A DNA stretch of 32,379 nucleotides from an uncultured Wenzhouxiangella sp. (GTDB taxonomy: Bacteria; Pseudomonadota; Gammaproteobacteria; Xanthomonadales; Wenzhouxiangellaceae), in assembly GCA_937876395.1 (NCBI GenBank), contig CALEIM010000183.1, forward strand, positions 1 to 32,379, given 5' to 3'. This document shows, in pieces, positions 9,892 through 17,331 of this stretch. The notes below the pieces were generated by a model, which ran no database searches, was not told the DNA's origin, and saw only the letters and a list, made by a program, of their open reading frames with translations. Position 1 is the stretch's first letter. Every line of letters begins with the position of its first letter. The position numbers and the translations under genes are program-made.

Positions 9892-10491
9892 TCAGTCGTT
9901 GCGCTGCGCACAATGAATAATTGCAAAAAACTTTCCGGTCGGTACGCGCCCCTCTGAACCCACCTCGGCCGACAGCTCACCGCGCGCCCACACGGCGCGG
10001 CCTTCCGGATGAACATTGGCCGCCGGCCAGCTTTCCGAATCGCCATGAATACGGGTCAGGGGATCACCGGGCCGCTCGCGTTTGATGCGCAGATACGCGC
10101 TGGCCAGGCTGTTGTCAGGCTGGCGCATGATCAACTGAACCAGGTCCTCTTCGCTGGCGATACTGCTGCGAGCCGCACTGTCGCCGGCCAGGCGACGAAA
10201 AATGCGCAGCCCCTGGTAGCGGCCATGCTCATCGGTTCGGCCCATGCGCCCCATAAACCCCAGACCGCCTTCAACCAGGCCACAGGTTCCGCTCTCCTCG
10301 AACACCAGCGTCTGGCCGGCAATCTGAATCAGCGCCTGCCCCGGCGGCGGCAGTTCAATCGAATCCGGCCATGGGGTGGTCAGCGGCGGCAGCGCATCGC
10401 CGGCCTTGACCGGCGCGGTCTGACAAGCGCTGAGAAAGGCCAGCGTAACGACCAGTAAACTACTGATCAGAAAGGTTTTGTGTGAGCCCAT
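9892..10491 (-). CDS. Small predicted lipoprotein of unknown function
   Basis: This encodes 199 residues from the ATG at 10491. The start was chosen because it puts a short positive N-terminus (MGSHK) before a hydrophobic stretch ending in the lipobox LSAC with Cys23, which predicts a lipid-anchored, probably outer-membrane protein. Upstream in-frame codons would add 41 residues of unlikely sequence. The mature part begins with a Pro/Ala-rich linker and has two further cysteines (in SGTCGL and IIHCAQ) that could form a disulfide. I do not recognise the family. It lies between two secreted protease genes on the same strand, so it may belong to the same envelope or secretion context, but nothing in its sequence shows a role. 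Confidence 0.75.
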   Translation of the reverse strand: MGSHKTFLISSLLVVTLAFLSACQTAPVKAGDALPPLTTPWPDSIELPPPGQALIQIAGQTLVFEESGTCGLVEGGLGFMGRMGRTDEHGRYQGLRIFRRLAGDSAARSSIASEEDLVQLIMRQPDNSLASAYLRIKRERPGDPLTRIHGDSESWPAANVHPEGRAVWARGELSAEVGSEGRVPTGKFFAIIHCAQRND

Positions 10492-10524
10492 CCAAAAGTG
10501 CTTTGTGCGTCGAATCTGACGCTG

Positions 10525-10530
10525 ATTATA
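10525..10530 (-). promoter_or_regulatory. Possible -10 box of the lipoprotein gene
   Basis: On the minus strand a perfect TATAAT lies about 34 bp upstream of the lipoprotein start codon. No convincing -35 box sits 16-18 bp upstream of it, so this is only a candidate promoter. Confidence 0.35.
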
Positions 10531-10643
10531 CGCCGGCCCGGGTGGCCAGCATGGTCCGCCGGGGACACGCGTAGCCGCTCTCTGCCACCATGCTTCTTGC
10601 CTGCGGCAGGCCACATTGCGGCGCCGAGCTACGCTGCCGCGAC

Positions 10644-13600
10644 CTACGGTTTCGATTCTGCCTCTTCAAACCGATCTTCGAAGATGATCGGCTCGGGCTC
10701 AATGCCGCGGCCGGTCAGACTGATGTTGACCGTTTCACCATCGACCAGAATGCGCAGCACACCAAACTGATTCCCCAAAGTATTCGGCGCGAAGCGCACT
10801 TGCAGCGCGCAGCTTTGCTGGGGTTCAAGCGGGCTGTCGCAGCCGTTGGCGATCAGTTCGAATGCTGGCGGGCCGACAATCAGCTCGGCTTGTGAAATCA
10901 ACAGATCAGCCGAGTAGATATCAGCGACGTTGCTCAAGGTGAGGGTTTGGCTGGCGGCGCTGGTCAGGCCGGTGTCGGCAAACTGCAGGCCGGTTGAATC
11001 CATTGCCAGTTGACCGGGCTGCTGCAGACCGATGCCACTCAGGCTGACACTTGCGGCCGGGCCGCTGACGAGGCTGATCTGGAGCTCGGCATCAAACGCG
11101 GCTTCGCCAAAGGGGGCAAATGAGAGTTCCAGTTCGCAGCTCTGACCGGTTTCCAGCACCAGGCCCGGCGCGCAGTCACCGCCGCTGATGAGGTATTCCT
11201 CGCCGCTCTGGCTGATCTTCAGGCGGTCGAGTTCAATGGGCTCAGCACCTGATATGCCAGCGTTGCTGACGACCAGCGCGCGGCTGCTGGCCTGGCCGGC
11301 GTCGACTTCGCCGAAGTCGAGCGCATTGGCATCCAGCACAAGCTCGCCGGCGACCTCTTCTTGCACCGTCAAATTGACCGGAAGGACTCGGCGCGCGGCT
11401 TCAACATCGTTGCTGTACAGGCACAAATAGCCGGAATACACGCCATCCGCCAGCGCGGAAGCATCGGCAACGACTTCAATCGATGTGCTTAGGCCGGGCT
11501 CAAGCTGACCTGAATCGGGCTGGCTGCTCAGCCAGTCCTGCGGCTGACAGAGTCCGGTGGGCGTGTCGCTGTCGGTGGTCCACTCAAGCGGCAGCGAGCC
11601 GAGATTTTCCAGGGCCAGCATTTCGACCGCGCCATAGCCCTCGACGGCCAGCAGGTTGAATACCGTTGGGCTGGGGCGGGCGATGGGTGTATCCAGACCC
11701 AGGTCGACTTCGATGACATCGTCTTCGTTGACCTCAACCGCCGCGACCGTCTCTGATTCATGGCCGTCCTTTTCGACGACCAGTTCGTAAACGCCTTCCG
11801 GTACGGTGAGCTGATAGCTGCCGTCCGTACCGGAACTCGTAGTGTGTGATTCATCCGCATTGCTGACAGTCACCAGCGCCCCTCTCAGAGGAAAACTGGT
11901 TTCGGCCCGGGTCAGAATGCCATGGATCTCCCCGGTGGCGATGTCCTGCGGCGTGACCGCCTGGCAGGCCGACATCGGGCTGGTGCAGGCGCTGTTGGCG
12001 CCAACGGCAACTACGCCGTAGAAGGCTTCCATCTCGTTGCGCAATCCCGAATCGCTGAACGAGGTGTCGGTGGTGATGCCGACGCGGGTTTTGCCGAAAT
12101 CGCAACCGTGTACGCCTTCGGTTCGGTAGATCCAGTATTCACTGGCATTGGGCACAGCGTCCCAGCTCAACTGGGCACCCTGATCGCGGGCGTGGATCAG
12201 CACATTGGCCGGCGCCGTGTGCGGCCCGCCGCTGCAGCCGGAATTCTGCACGGTCGGCGTTGAGCAGGCGATGCCGTGACGGTCGAAGGCGGCAAAGATG
12301 GCCGACATATTTGGCGTGCCGTCGGTCAGATCGCCGTTGTCATCATCGGCGGCGAGGAAATTGAGGTAGCCACCGTTGGCACCACAGCCAGCCTGGCCAT
12401 TGGCGGTGCATTCAAACCATTTGCTTACGTTGCCGGCACCGAGAAAGGTCAGCCGGGTGCCAAGCTCCAGCGCCGTGTTTGAGTCGTAGTTGATAGCGGA
12501 GCCATTAAAACCCTGCAGATCGCGGTGAATCAGGTCCCAGGCCGTTTCAGCAACGATGTTGCCTTCGCAGTGGGTCGCGCGTCCGCAGGGCCCGGCCCGG
12601 CCGGTTCCAGGGCCAGGGCAACTGGACTGGATCCAGGCGACATCGTGCGGCTGGCCGCTGGCGCGTTTGGCCCAGTCGGATTCGCGCACGCCGGTGCACT
12701 CCAGGCAGTCATCGCCAAAGCCGGTGCAGTTCTGGCCCGGCCGGAAGCCGCGCCCGACGCAGGAATCATTGAGCCGGTTCTGGGCATAGATATCGGCAAT
12801 GCCTTCACTGGGACTGGTAATCCCCGGCACATTGGAGTGGTCGTCCATGCCGTGGCCCCATTCATGATCGAACACGCCGGCAATTTCACCGGTATTGGCG
12901 CAGCCGCCGCCGGAAGTATAAAAGGTGACCTGACCACTGCCGGGGCTGTAGGTGGCGTTGCAGTTATTGTTGACGTTCATGTTGGCAATCAACTGACTTT
13001 TCAGCCAGTTGTTGTTCGGCAAATAGCTGCGGGCCTGCTCGGCAATGCGGTTGAGTTCATAAAAACCGCTGCGCGAGGCGTGGGTGTTGCCCGCTGACGC
13101 CCCCGGCGGCACGGCACAGTCTGTGCCCGGTCCGTGGCCGAGATCAAGATCACCGCTGGCGGCCGATTCATTGATCGTCCCACAGCGATCCGACATGCGC
13201 ACGTACTGCCCGGAAAGCGTGGTGGTGATGGTGCCGCTGTCGGTACCTTCCGGCAGATGGCCGCCGCTGGTGGTGTAAACAGTACCGCCACCGCTGATGC
13301 TGACATTGGCAAACGGCATCGGCCAGTTGAGCTGTTCGATGCCATCGGGCGGGTTGCCGTCATTGCTGACCGGGTAAACCCCGCCGCCGACTTTGCGGGT
13401 TGAGTAATGTTTCATGTCCGTCACTGCCAGCAGCTCGCTGCTGTGTGCATCAACCAGCACCTCATACTCATCGTCGGGCCAGTCAATCGCTGTTTGCAAC
13501 ACCCAGGCCAGACGGTATTGCAGGCCCTGGCCGAGTTCGCTGATCTGCTCCTCGTCGGGCTGATCTGACACCGGAATGATTTCCAGATGAGGCGTGTGAC

Positions 13601-14270
13601 TGGTCGGCCAGAGCTGGTCCCGACCCAGATGCGCCAGCAGCACATTACGCGCCTGGTCGGCCGATATTTCCGGCTGAACTGAAAGATTGATATCCGCCCA
13701 GTTGCGCTGGCCCATCAACACCAGGTTGCCGCTGTTGATGATGGCGGTAATAAAGCTGTCGCGCACCGAAACACCCTGATGCCGGCGCGGTACATGAACC
13801 TGGATCAGGCGCTCATCGGGCGCGCTGAGATTGGGCTGATCAAACTCGGTCGGGTCGAACTTCAAATCGACCGAGTGCTCAATGAGAAAACCGCGAAACG
13901 CAGCCCAGGCCGAATCCAGCAGATCATCGTGGCTGGCCGGCGCGCTGCGCCCTGAATCCGACCAGGCCAGATCATTGCCAAGCCCCGGCCCCGGGATCAT
14001 CGGCCTGGTAATAATCAGACTGCCCCAGCGGCCGGTACGCCGGTCGATGAATGCCCGCTCGGCACTCACTTCGAGCCGATTGAGCGCCGGCAGCAACTCC
14101 GCCACTTCCTGCGAGCGCAGCTCTGTGACCGGCTGATAGACCGAGCTCCACCACAGGCTGGAATGCTGAAATTCGCGTTCGTGGTCGTGCTGTGGCACTT
14201 CGAAGGCGATCGCGGAAGATGCGCCCATGGTGATCAGTGCCAAGGCGATGAGCCGTGCTTTGTTCAACAT
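10644..14270 (-). CDS. Secreted gluzincin (M4/M36-like) metallopeptidase with C-terminal adhesion-type modules
   Basis: This encodes 1,208 residues from the ATG at 14270, chosen because a signal peptide (about residues 1-22, AIA/FE) starts there. A longer in-frame start would add 31 non-signal residues. An FTP/PepSY-like propeptide precedes the catalytic domain. The zinc site HEWGHG has H469, E470 and H473, with a likely third ligand E489 in SEGIAD, which places it in the gluzincins. M36-like is my best guess, though the H-to-E spacing is shorter than in thermolysin. FnIII-like, carboxypeptidase-regulatory-like, BACON-like and two ASH-like domains follow. The protein ends with GIEPEPIIFEDRFE plus six residues, the tag shared with the next two upstream genes. 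It probably degrades extracellular protein. Confidence 0.88.
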   Translation of the reverse strand: MLNKARLIALALITMGASSAIAFEVPQHDHEREFQHSSLWWSSVYQPVTELRSQEVAELLPALNRLEVSAERAFIDRRTGRWGSLIITRPMIPGPGLGNDLAWSDSGRSAPASHDDLLDSAWAAFRGFLIEHSVDLKFDPTEFDQPNLSAPDERLIQVHVPRRHQGVSVRDSFITAIINSGNLVLMGQRNWADINLSVQPEISADQARNVLLAHLGRDQLWPTSHTPHLEIIPVSDQPDEEQISELGQGLQYRLAWVLQTAIDWPDDEYEVLVDAHSSELLAVTDMKHYSTRKVGGGVYPVSNDGNPPDGIEQLNWPMPFANVSISGGGTVYTTSGGHLPEGTDSGTITTTLSGQYVRMSDRCGTINESAASGDLDLGHGPGTDCAVPPGASAGNTHASRSGFYELNRIAEQARSYLPNNNWLKSQLIANMNVNNNCNATYSPGSGQVTFYTSGGGCANTGEIAGVFDHEWGHGMDDHSNVPGITSPSEGIADIYAQNRLNDSCVGRGFRPGQNCTGFGDDCLECTGVRESDWAKRASGQPHDVAWIQSSCPGPGTGRAGPCGRATHCEGNIVAETAWDLIHRDLQGFNGSAINYDSNTALELGTRLTFLGAGNVSKWFECTANGQAGCGANGGYLNFLAADDDNGDLTDGTPNMSAIFAAFDRHGIACSTPTVQNSGCSGGPHTAPANVLIHARDQGAQLSWDAVPNASEYWIYRTEGVHGCDFGKTRVGITTDTSFSDSGLRNEMEAFYGVVAVGANSACTSPMSACQAVTPQDIATGEIHGILTRAETSFPLRGALVTVSNADESHTTSSGTDGSYQLTVPEGVYELVVEKDGHESETVAAVEVNEDDVIEVDLGLDTPIARPSPTVFNLLAVEGYGAVEMLALENLGSLPLEWTTDSDTPTGLCQPQDWLSSQPDSGQLEPGLSTSIEVVADASALADGVYSGYLCLYSNDVEAARRVLPVNLTVQEEVAGELVLDANALDFGEVDAGQASSRALVVSNAGISGAEPIELDRLKISQSGEEYLISGGDCAPGLVLETGQSCELELSFAPFGEAAFDAELQISLVSGPAASVSLSGIGLQQPGQLAMDSTGLQFADTGLTSAASQTLTLSNVADIYSADLLISQAELIVGPPAFELIANGCDSPLEPQQSCALQVRFAPNTLGNQFGVLRILVDGETVNISLTGRGIEPEPIIFEDRFEEAESKP

Positions 14271-14307
14271 CACGGAAATTCCTGTTTGCTGGTTTGATTT
14301 GTTTTGT

Positions 14308-14313
14308 TTTATA
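14308..14313 (-). promoter_or_regulatory. Possible -10 box of the metallopeptidase gene
   Basis: TATAAA on the minus strand lies about 38 bp upstream of the metallopeptidase ATG. A weak -35 (TTCATC) sits 17 nt upstream. The surrounding AT-rich patch stands out in a GC-rich region. Confidence 0.35.
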
Positions 14314-14354
14314 CAAAGGTCAACGGGGCCGATGAAATCAGCCCGAACGTCGAC

Positions 14355-14374
14355 GTCGGCCACGTCGGGCCGAC
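14355..14374 (+). terminator. Hairpin with nearby T-run between S1 protease and metallopeptidase
   Basis: A perfect 7-bp stem (GTCGGCC / GGCCGAC, 6-nt loop) is followed on the plus strand, after 6 nt, by a run of six T. No plus-strand gene lies upstream, so it may be a structural element only. It could still slow transcription arriving from the S1 protease gene. Confidence 0.25.
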
Positions 14375-14408
14375 CTGCTGTTTTTTCCTTGTGCCTTGAG
14401 CCTTGCGC

Positions 14409-14424
14409 GTGGCGCTTTCGCCAC
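14409..14424 (-). terminator. Short hairpin at the end of the S1 protease gene
   Basis: Read on the minus strand, a perfect 6-bp stem (GTGGCG / CGCCAC) closed by an AAAG loop begins at the last base of the stop codon. No T-run follows, so intrinsic termination is doubtful. The hairpin may protect the 3' end or act with Rho. Confidence 0.25.
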
Positions 14425-15400
14425 TAATCTTCAAACCGATCTTCGAAGATGATCGGCTCGGGCTCGACACCACTCCCGGTCAAACTGATATTGAATGAAT
14501 CACCGTCGACCGGTATACGCAGTACGCCGAGCTGAAAGCCGAGCGACTCCGGGGCGAAGCGCACTGCCAGCGTGCAGCTTTGCTGTGGTGCCAGCCCTGA
14601 ATCGCAGTCGTTGGCCGTTATCGAGTAGTTCGCCTGGCCGGTAACGAGTTGAATCTGACCAAGCTCAACGGCAGCCGAGCCTTCGGCGGCCACATTGCTC
14701 AAGGTGATTGACTCAAGCCGTGCGCTGCCAAGTGCGGTATCAGCAAAGGCCAGCGTGCCGACCGGATCCAGCACGAATTCGCCCGGCGGCAACTGTTCTA
14801 CCGTCATCTGTACGGCAATGGTGATTTGCGGACGGTCGCCATCGTTGCTGGCCAGACACATCAGGGCGGAGTATTCGCCGGCATCCCGGTCGGTGGCATC
14901 GGCGGTAACCAGCGCCTCAAAACTTTGGCCTTCTGAAAGGCTGCCGCTTTCCGGATCAACGCTCAACCAGGCAGTCGGGCTGGAGCCGGCGCAGGATGCG
15001 GGGGACAGACTCCAGTTCAGCTCGCCGTCGCCGATGTTGCTGATCTCCAGGCTGACGGTTTGCGTGCTGTTCTGCGGCAAATCAAAACTCAGGCTGGTCG
15101 GGCTGATTTCAGCCTGCGGGTGGAAGCGGACCTGGAACTGGCGGGTGTCGCTCCAGTCGCTGTCACCGCAGGAATCTTGAGCGCGCACGCGCCAGTAGTA
15201 ATGTGTGCCGCTGGCGAGATCGATGGCGGGGATAAACTCAGTCTCGGCGACGGTCTCATCAACAATCAACGCGTTGAAATCAGCATCGGTGGCAATCTGG
15301 ACCTGATAGCTGCTGGCAGCATAAAGCGCATCCCAGCTCAGTTCCGGCTGCACCGGTTGATCGGTGGCGCCATCCAGTGGCGCAATCAGTTCGGGCGAGC
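14424..15400 (-). repeat. C-terminal cassette, copy in the S1 protease gene
   Basis: This block codes for the FnIII-like, BACON-like and ASH-like domains plus the EPEPIIFEDRFE tag. It aligns end to end with the block at 17335-18317 in the deiminase gene. Protein identity is high, and long stretches are nearly identical at DNA level, for example around 14785-14808 versus 17699-17722 and 14972-14997 versus 17892-17917. This suggests intragenomic duplication or gene conversion. Confidence 0.75.
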
Positions 15401-17270
15401 GGGGGTCATCAGCCAGCAGGGACAGGGTGATCGCTGCCGATTCCTGCTGTCCGCCGGCGTCGCCAATGACGGTAAACACGTGGTCGCCCTGACCGGCCGC
15501 GGCCAGATTGCCGAGCGTCAGCACGGTGCTGAACGGCGGTATCTGATTGTTGCTGGAATAGCTGTCGCTGACGCCAGCGGGCAGGTCATCGGTGCTCAGC
15601 GTGACCGGCTCGCTGAATCCGCCGGTTTCGCTGATATCGATAGCCACATCAAGATCGTCAAAGCCGCAATGGCTGATCTGATGGACTTCGGGCTCGATAG
15701 CAAAGCCGGCGCTGCCGATACCATTCAGTGTCAGCGGCGCGGTGCCGAGCGGATCAAGATGCTCGCGCACGCGGGTGCTTGGCGTACCCATGCCTTCCCA
15801 GCCATGTGCAAGCTGGCCGTACATGTCGTACTGCAGATGGGCGGGGTTGCCGCAGGCGGCTTGCCCACCACTGAGCACACCGATAAAGCGCTGTTCGGCG
15901 GTGTACAGCGGCGAGCCGGATGAACCGCCTTCGGTGACCGCGATCGGCAGGTTACCCGAGCCGTCGGGAATATTCGGCAGCTCCGGTGGGTTGGGATGCC
16001 AATAAGGCCACCAGTGAATGTTCGTCGCTCCGGCAATGTTGCCGGCCTGGATATCCTGCTCAACGAAGGTAATGCGCTTTTCGTGCACGCCGGGGTGATG
16101 AATACCCGCACACAGGCCTTCGGTGGTGTTGGGTGCACCCTGGCTGCATGCGGTCGGCGGCGGGCGTCGATCCCAGCCGGACCAGTACAGATTCCAGTCC
16201 GGGTCGGGCGCGTCATCAAGTTCGATCAAAGTGATGTCTGAGCATTCATCGGACGCCGTGCACTGGCCCTGAAACGGGTTGCTGGTGGCGGAAAGGAAAG
16301 TGCTTCCATAGCTGCTCATGTTCGGATCAGGCGGGTTGACGCTGGTGCCGCCACTGGCGCCCGGACGGCGGCAGCTCGGCCACTCGTAGTTCCAGTACAC
16401 CCGAACGCTGGACGCGTGGCCGGCGTTCATGCAGTGGGTGGCGGTGATGAACAGCATGCGCTGATCGTTGGCCGTGTTGTTGACCAGCGAGCCGCTGCAG
16501 GCGAAAACCCCGCCGCGTGAATAGGCGCCCACCGAACGCCGCGGTTCGTTCCACGGGTCGTCCTCGCTCAGGCAGGCCACATCCAGATTGCAGGCGCCTG
16601 AACGGCTGCCGTCTTCGTTCAGGCAGCTTTGCTTGCCTTCGCCTTGATCGGCAAGCTCGGGCTGCTGATATTCGCTGGCCGCAGCACCAAAACCGCGATA
16701 GCCCTGGCTGAGCTGGTTGATTTCCATGCGCGCAGCTTCACGCTGATCGGTCGCCACATTGAGCTCGACGATGACATCATCGGCATGCAGGTTGGGTGTC
16801 CAGAACTCGCCATGATCGCGGTTGATTGATGCGTCGTACGGGCCGGCGACCTGGTAGCGGTCCATGCGTCGCTCAGCAGCAATTTCGCTGGTGTAGAAAT
16901 ACAGCCTTGCGCTGTCGGGCAAAAACACGTTGTGCATGCCGAGGTTGATCAGCGCCGCATCTTCAGCCTGAAAGCGAAAACGCCACACGCTGGTATCGCC
17001 GACCACATCCCAGCTTCCGTGATCATGAATATTGATAACGGTTTCCTGCGGTATGGCAAAGCGCGGCGGCTCACCCATGGACTGTCGCAGGCTGTCCTCA
17101 AAGGCAATGCCCTCCAGATCCAGCGCCGGCCAGGCCTCACTTTGCAACTGGTTGAGCGGCGTGAGGGCCATCTGATCCAGGCTCCAGCTTGCCGGTGGCT
17201 GGCGATCATCGGCCAGGCTCAATGTGGCAAAGGTGACGAGCCATGCCGTCAGAATGATTCGCAGATTCAT
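14424..17270 (-). CDS. Secreted lysyl-endopeptidase-like S1 serine protease with FnIII/BACON/ASH C-terminus
   Basis: This encodes 948 residues. The start is supported by an AAGGAG site 11 nt upstream and by a signal peptide (about 1-20, SLA/DD). The catalytic region resembles Achromobacter lysyl endopeptidase: CSGSLVNNTANDQRM...ATHC with H279, SDITLIELD with D345, and GGSSGSP with S451. Also visible is GIHHPGVHEKR. This family cleaves after Lys, sometimes Arg, but specificity was not determined here. Several cysteines around the triad suggest disulfides. After the protease come an Ig-like domain, an FnIII-like domain ending SGTHYYWRVRAQD, a BACON-like and an ASH-like domain, and the terminal tag VEPEPIIFEDRFED. 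The last third is homologous to that of the adjacent deiminase. It acts outside the cell or on the surface. Confidence 0.92.
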   Translation of the reverse strand: MNLRIILTAWLVTFATLSLADDRQPPASWSLDQMALTPLNQLQSEAWPALDLEGIAFEDSLRQSMGEPPRFAIPQETVINIHDHGSWDVVGDTSVWRFRFQAEDAALINLGMHNVFLPDSARLYFYTSEIAAERRMDRYQVAGPYDASINRDHGEFWTPNLHADDVIVELNVATDQREAARMEINQLSQGYRGFGAAASEYQQPELADQGEGKQSCLNEDGSRSGACNLDVACLSEDDPWNEPRRSVGAYSRGGVFACSGSLVNNTANDQRMLFITATHCMNAGHASSVRVYWNYEWPSCRRPGASGGTSVNPPDPNMSSYGSTFLSATSNPFQGQCTASDECSDITLIELDDAPDPDWNLYWSGWDRRPPPTACSQGAPNTTEGLCAGIHHPGVHEKRITFVEQDIQAGNIAGATNIHWWPYWHPNPPELPNIPDGSGNLPIAVTEGGSSGSPLYTAEQRFIGVLSGGQAACGNPAHLQYDMYGQLAHGWEGMGTPSTRVREHLDPLGTAPLTLNGIGSAGFAIEPEVHQISHCGFDDLDVAIDISETGGFSEPVTLSTDDLPAGVSDSYSSNNQIPPFSTVLTLGNLAAAGQGDHVFTVIGDAGGQQESAAITLSLLADDPRSPELIAPLDGATDQPVQPELSWDALYAASSYQVQIATDADFNALIVDETVAETEFIPAIDLASGTHYYWRVRAQDSCGDSDWSDTRQFQVRFHPQAEISPTSLSFDLPQNSTQTVSLEISNIGDGELNWSLSPASCAGSSPTAWLSVDPESGSLSEGQSFEALVTADATDRDAGEYSALMCLASNDGDRPQITIAVQMTVEQLPPGEFVLDPVGTLAFADTALGSARLESITLSNVAAEGSAAVELGQIQLVTGQANYSITANDCDSGLAPQQSCTLAVRFAPESLGFQLGVLRIPVDGDSFNISLTGSGVEPEPIIFEDRFED

Positions 17271-17331
17271 GGATCAATGTACTCCTTGGATTTTAATATT
17301 GCCAAAACATCAACCAGCGGCAGCATGGTCT

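Noticed and set aside
12525..13097. 190-codon plus-strand frame over the metallopeptidase
   Set aside because: It is antisense to the zinc-site region; it gives no protein-like motif.
14355..14390. Intrinsic terminator on the plus strand
   Set aside because: The stem and T-run exist but 6 nt separate them and no plus-strand gene ends here, so I keep it only as a low-confidence structural feature.
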